Origin: Taxillus chinensis | Taxonomy: Eukaryota > Streptophyta > Magnoliopsida > Santalales > Loranthaceae | Assembly (NCBI GenBank): GCA_023512835.1 | Contig: CM042090.1 | Coordinates: forward strand, 25,087,783-25,151,782 | Direction of reading: 5' to 3' | DNA length: 64,000 bases | In this document: positions 35,812 through 48,500 of the stretch, piece by piece | How positions within the stretch are numbered: position 1 is the stretch's first letter | How the letters are laid out: every line of letters begins with the position of its first letter | Translations under genes and position numbers: made by a program | The notes under the pieces: model-generated | What the model was told of the DNA's origin: nothing | Seen by the model: only the letters and a program-made list of their open reading frames with translations | Databases searched by the model: none

Positions 35812-35824
35812 AAGGAGGGTAGGA
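35812..35824 (+). other. Polypurine tract
   Basis: AAGGAGGGTAGGA abuts TGTAAGACCC, the start of the 3' LTR. This is the plus-strand primer site and fixes the 3' LTR start at 35825. Confidence 0.8.
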
Positions 35825-36113
35825 TGTAAGACCCGCAAAATTTTTAGCTATTTAAGTTCTTACTTAAAGAGTAATAATAATAAAATAATAATAATGTTAT
35901 TGTTAACAATAGTTAGAAATGATATTTTAGATATTATCACGATAAAAATAAGCACCCAATATAGTCATTCAAATAACATGTGACTAATAAGTAGTCGTTA
36001 GAATAGTAACTAGCCGTTATGAATAGTATCCGTTTGGACTTCCATAAATAGGTATGAGCATGAGATTTTATTTATAAGAGAGTATAGAAGTAAGAAGAAG
36101 AATAATAAGAGTT

Positions 36114-36374
36114 ATGGCATCAAGTTCTCAAGTCTTGCCATCCGAGAATAGTGTACGCGATGAAGATCGGCGAGCAATACGACTTGAAGTTACAAAGCTA
36201 TGCTTTGCTATAGATGAGCTAAATGCTCGTGTCCAATGGCTGCAATATAATGCAACGAGACACAGGGAGAAGTTTGAGGTTATTCGTGCGACAACCACGA
36301 CAATGTTAGCCAGAAGGGTTGTGCGGCTCTCACTGCCAGAGCACAACACGTCTTACGCACCTACGCTAATATAA
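36114..36374 (+). pseudogene. 3' LTR copy of the 94-residue frame, C-terminus broken
   Basis: Identical in layout to 29885-30169, but an extra A near 36311 and another extra base near 36341 shift the frame and replace the last third of the protein. Confidence 0.55.
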
Positions 36375-37737
36375 TTCAAGAAATTTTACGAAGGCCATAG
36401 AATATGATATTAATGTTTATATTTAAGTTTATAATATTTTATGCTATAATGTTATCTTACTTTATTGTTTAGTGATTATGCAATTATATTATTTTATCCG
36501 CGTAAATATTAAATACGTTATAAAAATAATAATAAAATAATTTCTTATATGTCATAAAAATTTTAGATACTTTATATTATGTCATTTAGTTTCTTAAACC
36601 AAATTACTATGGGTAAGTAAGTATTACAAGCCTTAACTTTACCAAAAGTATAAAACATAGGTAAGGCCCAAAAATTTGAATGAGGCAGATTCTGGAGGTC
36701 CCATTCAAAAATTCATAACTTGAGTTATATAGATCCAATTGACATGAAACCAAAGCCCATTTGTTCCTTTATCACTTAGCTAAAACGTGTAAAAATTTCA
36801 GAATTTAATATGAAGCCAATCAATTCCAGAAGTTAAAATACTACACATAGGTTCAGTGTGAACGGGTAAACATTTTAGTATGACTTTAAAATTCAATAAC
36901 TTTTGTTATACACATGTGAAAATTATAAAATTGGTACCTATTTGTAGATATTTGAGTTACTAATGCAATACAATTGGCCATTTGTCAAAAACTACAAAAT
37001 TAAAAACGTTATAATTGAATTAGTAGGGAGTACACCAATGTGGACTTTTGATGCCAAAGGAACCTTCTAGGTTGAAAAGTCTTAAAACATTTTTTTAATG
37101 GTAGGAGAAGATACCCACGTTTTAAGGGAGGATAATAGGAATAAAATAAAGTATTTTATATATTTTACATAATTTAATTTGATGCCAAAGTCAAATTCAT
37201 ACACTACTTTCACACTACACACCTACCACCATCCTTGCCTATATAAGGAGTGTCTTGCCTCTCCTCTTAAGCACAAATCCCTCAAGCCACACCACGAAAT
37301 TTCCCTCTCAAAACACTCCCTTAAGCCCTCTTAACATCCCAAATACTCTACTCAAATCCTCTTTTGCTTTTGGTACTTACCAAGCGTCGAAGTTCTACGA
37401 AAGGTAATACTTAAGATTTTTGAAATTTTTAAGTCGCTTCTTATTTATTATGTAGATCTATATGGTTGGTTTTACCACCTCATATATACTATATTCATGG
37501 TTGGTTTTACCACCTTACATATGTTATTTATATGATTAGTTGTACCACCTCGTATATACATACATGGTTGGCCTTGCCACCTCATATACATACCTGTGTA
37601 ATTATTTTAAATTATAGTATTTTATCATAGCGTTGTCATTCTATAATTCAAGTGAAAAGATGAGAATATTAACTTATGTTTTTATTTTTATTTTAAGGTT
37701 CTAGATATCGGAAGATTGTAAGGAACGACTTCCAAAA

Positions 37738-38051
37738 ATGAATTCCCCTGACAATCGTCCTTCTTCTTCTCAGCCCCAATTGTTAATGCCTCAACCTCAC
37801 AACTATCCCCATCCTTATCTCCTCCTGATCTTCCCTTTAGACCCGTGTCTAATATCCCCTCATGGTTAAGGTGGAAGACACGTAGGAAAAATAAGCTTAT
37901 CGCACGTCTTTTCCGTTCACCCAATACAAGAAGTAAATCTTATTCAAAAACTCTCAAGGCATATAACCTAGTTAGTGCACAACTCAAGGCTTATGATGCA
38001 TGGGATCGAAATAGGATATGGAACAGCAATAGAAGTGGGAACCCAAATTAA
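37738..38051 (+). pseudogene. 3' LTR copy of the 104-residue basic frame, frameshifted
   Basis: A one-base loss in the TCTTCTTCTGCAG stretch (near 37771) puts the N-terminal part out of frame with the basic C-terminal part, which is otherwise preserved at 37845-38051. Confidence 0.55.
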
Positions 38052-39117
38052 TATTCAACCCTACAAGCACGGTATGCCTATTAAAAGATATAAGTTAAAG
38101 TATGATATATATATATATATATATATATATAAGGAGATATGTGTGATATTGAACTTTTCAAGCATTAATGCTAATTTAGTATTTTGATATTTTTTTTTTA
38201 AGGTTTAGAACGCGGAGAACGACAAGCGGATAGTAAGGGTTTTTCTTTTCCTTTTCTCTCTTTTCTCTTCCTCTTTAACTTGTTTTATTTGGAATTATTA
38301 TTGTAAGAGTTTTATGTTTCTTATTCTTCTATTTTCAATTTATTGTTGAAAACATTAGTTTCGTTTTAATCTCTTAATGATCTTTTTAATTGATTGGGGT
38401 AGATAACCATTTTGATAATCGTGGTTATCCTTGTTAGCCTTGAATGTTTTATTGAAATTCCATGCTATGTTTCATGTTATGTATGACCTCTTATGTTTGG
38501 ACAAAGTAAGTTTATGATGGGTGGTTCCAAAAAAGACCTCCAATGCATTGGGTAAAGAACATCACCGGAGAGTGTCAATCCAAATTGGATAATATGTTAT
38601 GTTATGATTCGGTATCTAGGTGGTTAACCTAGGTCATGATGTTATGATACGATGTCTAAACATAATCTTCCATGTTATGATTTCCTTGTGAAATGTTGAT
38701 CATGTATGCAAATGTTATATGGTATTTCCTATGTTCGATATCTTCATGATTTTCCTTACCCGCTTATTTTACCCTTACTTGGGCTATTTGAGCTCACCCT
38801 TTTTATGATTTCTTTTCCAACCCCGGAAATTAAGGGATGGAGAAACTAGGATAAGGAGTCGAGAAGTGCTTGGAAATAAAGTTGTGTGAAATTTTAAAGA
38901 TTTATTAAGTTGTTTGCTCGTGTGCTTTGTTATGTAATAATGGGTTATGGACACTTAGTCTCTAAACCCCTAAACCTTAAAGATCTTGGATTGAAATTTG
39001 TAATAATGAATGGTTTGTTTGACTAATTAAGTAATAGTTTGAAATTGATATAAAATATGTATATTTAATTTCCGCTAACGCACCCAGTTTGGAGGTTTCA
39101 AATTTGGGGGCGTTACA

Positions 39118-39152
39118 AAATTAATTCTGTTTTCTCATACATGAGGAGTGAT

Positions 39153-39187
<35 letters not shown>

Positions 39188-42100
39188 CTCTAGGATCGCC
39201 CTGGGATGAGGCAATGGGGATGGGAGGGGGTGACTTCGTTGGCTAGGATGTCGGCCTGAGATGGCCTGCGGGGATGGGGGAGGGGAGAGGTGGAAAGGAC
39301 AAGAGATAAGAGATGATAGGCAAAATCATTTGTAAATAATAAAAATAATATGTAGATAATAAATAGTGACTCTTCATTTATAAAAAATTAATGTAGCAAT
39401 TTCTACATGTAAATAGTCATATGAAGAGTTTGTTGAGCATAGAGTTGAAGTTTTGCTTTCCACATGTAGATAATAGATAGTGGGTTAGAATTGCTTTTAC
39501 ATTTTATTATCTTACTTGTTTATAAACATTAAATATTTCATGATATAGGATTCTAACCAATGGTGACCCGTAAGGTAATAATGGACATGTTTCCTTAAAA
39601 AAAAGGCGAAGGTGGACATCCATCACTTTAGGGTAATTAGTTCAAATAGGATAAGGACATAACCAGGTGACGAGTTTTCGCCTTTTGATTCATCTCAGTA
39701 GGCTTCACCATATAGGGAAGTAAGACATGAAATAACACAAGCTGCCAACTCAAATCGAAAAGAAAAATTGACCTGAATTACCCCTAGTGAGACATGCTCC
39801 TCTAGCTAACATAGGTATAATATTGTTAATTTATTGTTGGTGATTAATAAAAATAATTTTAAAAATAATTGGAATTTTTTTACTATTTACATAATTAATG
39901 TATTTTATTTGTTAATCAAATTGAAAACTTATTTTACATAAATTAATTATACCTAAAATTTTAAACTAAGCTCATATATTATCCCATCCCAATTATTCTT
40001 TTTTAAATTATTTAGTGAACTCTTTACTTCATTCAACTGAAGCATAAGATAAAATTGTTGGGACATCATGATGAGTTGGTACCTCACTTTAATGGGGATA
40101 AAGGAACAAATAGATTATCTTTCCATATAACAATGGTATACAGATAAAAAATATATCTTGAGGATGCTTGTTTGATCTTCATTCAAACCTTAATGCTAAG
40201 TTTGGTAAATGATTTTCAGTGATGGTTTGAATTTTTTTTTTGTGAATTTAAATAAGTTTAAAGCTATTTAAATTCATAATCCAAATTATAAAAATTATTT
40301 TTAATTATTTTTTGTTTTTTTAATTAAAATTTAATTTTGGCGGATACCTAAATAATATTAATAATTCGTATCTATTTTATTACTTGAGATTATAATATTA
40401 TATTTTTTAAATTTCTAGACTAAAATTTTAAAACATATCATTTTAAAATATATTGTTTTTTATAAAATGGAAATTGTTTTCAAATTAGAATTAACATGTA
40501 CTCCATCAGAATATATAAAATAGAATACAAAAATTAAAACTCATGCAAAATAATTTCTAAAATTCGCAACTTATAGTGAAACCCATTTTTTATTACTTAT
40601 ATTAGTATTGATAACAATCTGTTCAAATTTGCAATTTTAAGATAACTGAAAATATATAAGACTTGTTTAGCATAAATTTTGGTTTATGTATTCAGCTTTC
40701 TAAATTCTATTTGAATTTGTGTTGAATTCTAATTAAAAAGCAATTTATGTTTGGTAGGAGAGTAAATGTGTTTTAAAAAGAGCCTCGTATATTTTTTTAA
40801 ATTGAGTCTCATTTAAAAAAAAATTAATGGATGCAAGAAAAAAATAAAAAAGTTATTTAGCATCCCCAACATAATTGAGTTTAGATTTTAAATTTAATAA
40901 TAGCTAGAAATAATTTTTAAAAACTATCATAGACCCATTATTTTTAAATATATATTATTGTTAAATTAAAGTGATTTTACACCGAGCTCACCATTTTTTA
41001 AAATAAGCATGAATTACATTTGTAGCAAACAAACTGACATTTTATTATTTTAATAATTTTTATTTTTATATCATATTTTTAATCTATTTATTTTGATAAT
41101 TCTTTTTAATATTTGATTAAAATATTATTTTTAAAATATTTGTTTATTCACTTTTTAAGTAAGTGCAAAATTAAAAAGGCAAAAAGGAAGAAACAAAAAA
41201 TATATTTGTTTTATAACGGAGAGAATAATAATTGTAAAATTTTAAAAAACATTATTCATAATGTTAATGTTTTTTTTTGAAAAAAAAATGTATAGGATGA
41301 GAAGTTAGGTTTTTTAATCATTTTTATTAAATTGATTCTTTAATCTAATAAAAAATGGAATAAAAAAGAGTGCAGCTTTAAATATATAACTACTTTTTAG
41401 TTAATTTCATTAATTATCAATCTGTTTATTTTCTTTTCGAAGAAGCATTTTTTTATATAGTTTAAATGTTTATGATGTTAATTTGGGTTAAACAAAATTA
41501 AATTGTGCTGAAACTAATACTTTATAGACAAGTTTTGGTAGAAGAATATATCCTTTAGCTGTACTGATTATCCTATTGGTGATTTGAAGTGAGAGGAATC
41601 ATAGGTTATTGTTGTTGGTCAATGAAGGTCCTATGGCATAATGGTGATTGGTACTGGTTTAATTATTTTTAGGATATTCTTGTCCTTTGATTCTTCCCCT
41701 CCCCCGCCTGGAGCTCGGGTATTTATCTTTTCAATAAAAATGTTAAATTTTAATAACAAACGTAATGATTCATAGCCTTTATTGGGATTGCCATGCATTA
41801 GTTAATTAACTACATCACAGACAAGTAATATTCTGTTTCACGGATCATATTAACACTACATCACACATTAGTAATATTCTGTTACACGGATCATATTAAA
41901 TGATACTAAAATAAAATAATGATGCTCGTAGGGTATTCAAATAAAAATGAGAATGACATTTTTATTTTATATATCAATCAAAAGTCAAAACCACATTTTT
42001 GCTGTATCACTATTTAATATATATATATATATATATGTATTATTAGAAAAAATATAATTTATGCAAGTTTTTTTGGCGACACTTATATGATAATATTTTA

Positions 42101-43826
42101 CTGGTTAGTGATTTGATTCGGATTCATTCATAATTTAGTTAAAATTAATAAAATATTATCACATCATGATAATATTTTATTAACAAATGATATTATTATT
42201 TTTAAAAATATAATATTTTTTTAAATTCTGATAAATTTAAAATTATTTATGAATATTTAAAATTTATTTGAATTCATGTAAAAATAATTTTATTTTAAAA
42301 AACATACAGGTTAATCAAACATAGATACACAATAAATATATCTGAATTTTTAGTTTTTAAAAATAATGAAATTTTAAAAAAATAACCGTACCAAATTTCT
42401 TTTGTATTGTCGTGTAATTCATATTCTCTTATTAATTGTATTTGAGCCTGGACAAGACAATGAGTTGCAATTAAATTATGCCATCCTCACTTGCTAGAGA
42501 TAGGAGCCTATTGAAGCCTAGAGCACAACAAAAAGTATTTGGTTCGAAAAACGACAATATCATGACTCCAATCGATCAAATTCCTCATCATTAAGTAATA
42601 GTTAACTTTAAACATTTTTTTTTTGCCAAACATGTAAAATTTTGGTATCTTATAACATCTATCCAACCTAACTAGTTTTAATGTATCCGATAAAAAAATG
42701 GACTTTCAAATTATATTGCATTTTGTTACTAATTGGCCTAACAAAAATTATTTTATTCACAATTAGACTCATAAATGGACCAAATTCACAGCAAGTATCA
42801 TTATATATTTTATATATGAAATTTAGAATCTAATCAAATCAATCATATTGAAGACTTAGTTGATGAATTCGAATAGAATTCCAATCATACACACGTGTAT
42901 TATAAAACTTATAATTATTATAAGAAAATAAAAAATCCAACAAAAAGTGAGTTTAGTTGGATTTAAATTCATATATCATGTGTGCACTTAAGGTAAACTT
43001 CAACTCCACGTAGACTTTATAGAATTAACTCAAATAATTACATATATATATATATAATTAGGTATAAATATAAATCAATAAAAATACTAAAATAGCTATT
43101 CGTATTAAACATATCTTTATCAAATCAAATTTGGCAATATCATCAATATTCAATTTGATTTTACACAAATTCAAATATAGATAATATTTATGTTATTCAA
43201 ATACAGACAATCATATGAGTTGTGAATTATGAGATATTTATATTTTGATGATCAGTTTTAATTTGTTAATTTTAATATTTAGATTTCATTAATAATTTTT
43301 TATATTTTTTCCTAATAAACTTTGTTAAAACTTAATATTAAGAACATTAATATTTAGATGAAATGATTGAGTTTCATTAGGATTTTAAATTCTATAATTT
43401 TCTTTTAAAATATTATTAGTGTATTATAATGTTATTTTTGTTTATAAAAACATTTTAGACTTCATTAATTAATATATGGTTTAAAAATTATCAGGAAATC
43501 CCATAAGTAATTAAATCCGGATTCAAATATTTACATCACGGTATATATCCAATTTAAATTCGATACATTTTTATCTCATACCAAATAATCCAATATATAG
43601 ATTATTGTTTTCAGGAGATAAAAAGAATCGACCATTTTTTTCCCCACAAGTAATTAAGTCCGGATTCAAATATTTCTTTTCATTTTTTATTTATAAGTTC
43701 AAAACAAATTCCAATAGAAATTTCAATAAATTTCCTCTTTTATATTCAACGCACACATGAAACTTGCTTTATATATGCTTTCATAAATTTATGAGTATTG
43801 ATTATGATTCCAGAGTGGCAACTATT
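39118..43826. other. AT-rich intergenic with a poly-G run
   Basis: A run of 30 G at 39154-39183 lies 37 bases after the LTR, followed by a GGGATGGG-rich stretch to 39290. After that the sequence is AT-rich with no gene. TAATTAA(A/G)TCCGGATTCAAATATTT-like direct repeats occur at 43505-43532 and 43648-43675, split here by position only. Confidence 0.5.
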
Positions 43827-44141
43827 GCCGCAGATCCATAGTGCTGTGCATTAAATATAATCGCTGGATATTAAAGACAGTGACATGAAATCAGTAAATC
43901 AAGATGCATGATTTTAAGTCCTCATCTATCTAATTTAATACATTTTATTTAATACAAAAGAGAAATCATTGGGCAAGACGGCCGCAGATCCATAGAGCTA
44001 TATATACGTATTAAATATAATCGTTGGATATTAAAGACAATGACGTAAAATCAGGAAATCAAGATGATTTTAAGTCAGCTCATCATCTATCTAATTTAAT
44101 ACATTTTGTTTAATAAAAAAGAGAAATCATTGGGTGAGACA
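43827..44141. repeat. Two-copy tandem duplication (about 154 bp) in the XTH promoter
   Basis: Copies begin at 43827 and 43981 with GCCGCAGATCCATAG and share ATTAAATATAATCG, GGATATTAAAGACA, TCTATCTAATTTAATACATTT and GAGAAATCATTGGG in the same order. The array ends about 180 bases before the XTH TATA box. Confidence 0.85.
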
Positions 44142-44321
44142 GCCGTACATCCGTCGCTATGTTAATTTGTGCTCAACACCACTGTACCACAGCATTGGGT
44201 GCTTGGGAAAAAAGCACCGACAAAAATAAAATAAAATCAAGATGGCAGGTTTTTTTAAAGATTAAATTATTAGAATTCCCTTAATAATCTAATAATATTT
44301 TTTTGGGTTTTTTTCCCACGC

Positions 44322-44329
44322 TATATAAA
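44322..44329 (+). promoter_or_regulatory. XTH TATA box
   Basis: TATATAAA lies 54 bases before the XTH start codon, leaving room for a leader of about 25 bases. Confidence 0.7.
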
Positions 44330-44375
44330 ATCACATCATTGTTCTCTTTTCCTTAAACTCATCTTGCAATACAAA

Positions 44376-45536
44376 ATGTCTTGTGTTGTTGAGTCGAAGG
44401 TTTCAAAGTTGGGGCTGCCCATTTCTCTGGTGTTATTCTGTTTTGTAGTGGTTGTTTCCGGTGATTTTTACACAGACTTCACCATTAATTGGGGAGATGG
44501 TCGGGCTGTGATCAATGAAGATGGGTCAAGCCTCTCGCTCTCCCTTGACAATACCTCTGGATCTGGGTTTGAGTCCTACAAGGAGTATCTTTTCGGAAAC
44601 ATTGACATGCAGATCAAACTTGTGCCTGGTAATTCCGCGGGTACCGTCACGGCTTACTATGTAAGTGTCAAACCTAATGAAGAGTGAAGTTTTTTTAGGA
44701 TCAATGTAGGTCGATTAATGGTCTGAATCTCAAGATTCTACCATATGTTAAAATGACTTTTACAATTTATGGTTCTGTTAATTTTTTTGTTGGTGTATAA
44801 TGATATGTTACATATACGAAGCTATCGTCGAAAGGAGACACCCATGATGAAATAGACTTTGAATTCTTGGGGAATTTGAGTGGAGATCCGTACACTCTTC
44901 ACACAAACGTCTTCACTCAAGGCCAGGGCAGTAGGGAACAGCAATTTTCCTTGTGGTTCGACCCCACTACCGACTTCCACACCTATTCTGTCCTCTGGAC
45001 TTCCCAACTCATCCGGTAAGTATCCATGTTCCAGCCTCCCTGCAGTCTTGGCAATTAATATAAGTACGTAGCATGGTGACTAATAGGTGGCGTGCACTAG
45101 TACGTACATATAGAAGTAATGTATGAGAATATTAATGCATTGTGATTATGGGCTCTAAATTTGTTTTCTGGGTGGCTGTCCATTTTTCAGCTTCTCCGTT
45201 GATGGATTGCCCATTAGGGAGTTCAAGAACTTGGAATACTTGGGCGTGGCTTTCCCAACAAATCAGCCAATGAAGATCTACTCGAGCCTGTGGAACGCCG
45301 ACCAATGGGCCACCAGGGGTGGTCTTATCAAGACGGACTGGACCCAAGCGCCTTTCACCGCCTCCTACCGGAACTTCACCTACACTGACACCACTGCTTC
45401 TGCTACTCAAGACCTGGATTTGGCTGATGAGGAAAGGCTTCAATGGGTTAGAGAGACCCACATGATTTACAACTACTGTACCGACCCCAACAGAGTCTCT
45501 GAAGGCCTCCCGGTGGAATGCACCAACACTAACTAA
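44376..45536 (+). CDS. XTH: Xyloglucan endotransglucosylase/hydrolase (XTH, GH16), 3 exons
   Basis: Exons 44376-44660, 44822-45015 and 45191-45536 join at GT-AG junctions to give 274 residues. A signal peptide ([18 protein letters not shown]) sends the enzyme to the wall, where XTHs cut xyloglucan and rejoin it to another chain, loosening or remodelling the wall. The mature part starts [15 protein letters not shown] and includes [20 protein letters not shown]. The catalytic motif [10 protein letters not shown] is in exon 2 with all three acidic residues, followed by an N-glycosylation site (NLS). Exon 3 has [13 protein letters not shown] and the XET_C domain ([12 protein letters not shown], then GLPVEC). 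Oddity: the first Cys pair usual in the XET_C region is absent, with a short [11 protein letters not shown] stretch in its place, so only two Cys remain in the mature protein. The start codon was chosen by its TATA spacing and signal peptide. Confidence 0.95.
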
Positions 45537-48500
45537 TATGCCACGTCCACGTGATGCATGAAAGTGGCTGTTCCATTACCATGTTTTATTATTTTTGTTT
45601 TATATTGATGCGTCGTTGTGTTGTTGTGATTTTCTTAAAAGCTGCATGAATCGAATATCATGTGTTCACATCAGGCTCCGATGATATATATATATATATA
45701 GGTTAATGGAACTGCTATTCCCTACTTGATTGTGTCTACCGCACGTGCAGAGGAACATTGTGAATCGATCGACCAAGGGAGAGCCTGACATATTATTAAT
45801 GAGTCAAAGAGTCCACCGCCATAGGTTTTTATTTTTCACTAGATATAACTCCACCAAATTAATCAGCTAGTCGATCTGCCGCAGCTTCCCTCCCCCTCAT
45901 GTGGAGAGGCCTCCGAAGCCTGCAACTGGGAGAGAGGCACAGAGCAGGCCTCTATTGCTTCCAAACTGACCCTAAAATACATATGACGTGGGTGGATCGA
46001 TGCCTAGTATCCCTCAAATCTGTAATCCATTCACCCTTCAGAAGACTAGAATCCCGGAACAGCTTGCTACAGACTCATCGAATCTGGTACTGATATATGA
46101 GTGAACCCAATGCGGTGGTCCTTATGGCCTACAACGTATGACACTCACATAATCATCAAATAAAATATATGGTAAACGCCCATTTTAAATAAAATTTAAT
46201 TTTAAACGACATTTCATCTACACATCAACCATACCTATAGTAATATATCTGGTAAGACCAAGTGAATGAGCGTCAAATTAGGCTCACATCGTGTATCAAC
46301 CACTAAAGTAAAATAAATAGTCTTTTAAAACAAAACTCTGTATTATATTATATATCATTCTTTGCTTGTAGCTTTTTTATCAGTTCGTTTCATTTGATAT
46401 ATACCACCTGAGAGGCTGAGACGGGACTCCATATATTATAGTAAAAATAATATTCTAAATTCCAGTACCCTTCAAGGGGCCATCCATGAATCATATATGT
46501 TCTTTTCGAGGAAAGGGGGAATAAAAGTTCATGCGTATTGCTTATGATTTTGTCCCCCATTCCATGCATGTACATCTCCCCTTTCCCATCCCATCCTTAT
46601 GACTCCCTATGTCCGCTATATATTTTTATTAGAAATATATATGTAAAGATCATTCAATAGAGGGCTTGGATCATTATTTTCATCTTAGGCCCATTGTCGA
46701 AGGAGCTTATTTAGGATTGTATGATGGAACAAGGTAATTTATTAGTCATGTTAAATTTTATTTTGACCGAAGACATGTACTTATATTAATATATTTTGCT
46801 TTGTTTCACATTAACATGGTGACTGCCAATTCAATGTAACTTTAAGGACTTCTTTCAATTGTCACGTGAGAGAGTGTCTCAAAATTATCTCATACAAGTC
46901 AATTTTAATTTTAAAATAAAAACGCTTCGGAATCTATATATATTCATAATGTGTCGCTTAGCTTTGTCCGGGGGGAGGGTGGGGTGGGGTGTGGGGGGGG
47001 GGGGGGGGGGGGGGGGGGGTGGGGGGGAGGGGGTGTTGTGGGTTTTTTATTTATTTATTATTTGGGATTAGGCCCTCGAAAAAAACACTAAAGGGGAATA
47101 AATTATTATGCGTATTTTATTAAAGTGGGGTTTTGGGTGTTTTTTTTTCCTTACTTTCTCATCAACAAATAAAGTGTTTAGTAATGTTGAGGGGGGGGGG
47201 GGGAAAAGGGGGGGGGGGGATGAGAGGGGGGGGGGGAGGGGGGGGGGGAGGAAAAATTTTAATAAAATAAAAAAAAAGTTTATTTAGAAAAAAAAAAAAA
47301 AAACTATAAAAATATTATCACAAATTAACAAAAAAAATATAATATTGAATTTTTTCTCTTTTCATAAAATTTAACACACAAATATAGAGGTCTTACTAAA
47401 CAAAAAAGATATTTTCACGAGAAATCAAACAAATGAATGATTATTATTTCAAATATTTTTGTAACAAACAAATTAATGCTTAATAATTAGTAATAAGAAA
47501 TAAGTAACTGCAATCACACATCAATTCATCAAATTCGATAATATTGATGAGAGATGATTTATATTATAATATTCACAAATGAATGAGAAGCAAATCACTA
47601 TGAAAAAAATCAAAATAGATAACAAGAAACTTAATTATGTGTTCAATATCAATATCATATATCAGTATCCTACGTGAATTGCATATGTAATTATAAATAT
47701 ACCAATATCACGAAAAAGAAAACGGTAGAATATATATAACACGACCGAGCAGCCAGCTAATCAGCTATGGTAATATGGGATCTCTCTTCCATGTGCGGAT
47801 GTGCCAAAACCCAACGTACATGTTTGGCGACAATCATCTGCCGCCTGTACTTGTAAAATTAATGTCATCATCCAGCTAGCGATTTGAAAACAAAACAAAA
47901 CAAAAAAACTTTTCACACGTCTATCAATCAATCTATCTATCTATCCAATATCTATCTATATATTGATTGAGCGTGCACTGCAGCATGCATGTATCATGTA
48001 TTGCATTGGCGTGCCCAGATCGAATTGAATTAATGAGTGAAGTTTTGCAAACAACGACGGCTGGTCGTGTTTTTGTTAAATATATATATGTTTATATATA
48101 CTAATTCCCCCTCGAAGGTTACTTTTAAATCTGGTTGCATCATATCCTTCATTTTACTTTTGTCTTTTCTCACTTGAAACTTCTCTCTCGTAAGGAATTT
48201 TAAAAAAGAGAGTTAAAAACCCATTAAAAGTAAAAAAGAAGAGAAGGGACAGCCAGAACATGACAGAGAACAGACGATTATAAGGATTGGGGGGGGGGGG
48301 TGATCAAAATTATGAACATCGATATTCATGGGATGGTGGAGATCAGAACATTTTTTTTGGGTACGATGTGGTGTGTCAGGCCACAAGGGGTATGAAATGA
48401 AAGAAAAGAATAAAGATGTTATAAGGAAAGAATGGCATATATATTTTGTGATTTGTTAATTTTGAGCATCTGGTTGAAGTGTAAAGCACTGCTTTCGGCG

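Larger units (their letters stand above)
29629..39117 (+). mobile_element. Large nonautonomous LTR retroelement (LARD-like) carrying a LOG gene copy
   Basis: Two near-identical direct repeats of about 3.26 kb (offset 6229 bases at the start) flank 2.9 kb of unique sequence. The left repeat is followed by a tRNA-Met-type primer-binding site and the right is preceded by a polypurine tract. The LTR starts TGTAAGACCC and ends GCGTTACA. The phrase TTTCGAGGACGAAATTTCTT before the polypurine tract is typical of Ty3/gypsy elements of the Tekay/Del branch. No gag, protease, reverse transcriptase or integrase is seen, so the element needed a helper. This matches the class called LARD (large retrotransposon derivative). 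The LTRs look about 99% identical by eye, suggesting a recent insertion. Confidence 0.85.
35825..39117 (+). repeat. 3' LTR of the LARD-like element (complete)
   Basis: Spans 3293 bases from TGTAAGACCC to GCGTTACA, with the TGTAA...TTACA inverted ends expected of an LTR. Apart from the first 33 bases it matches the 5' LTR throughout, with small substitutions, a few one-base indels and a shorter (AT)n run near 38105. Confidence 0.88.
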
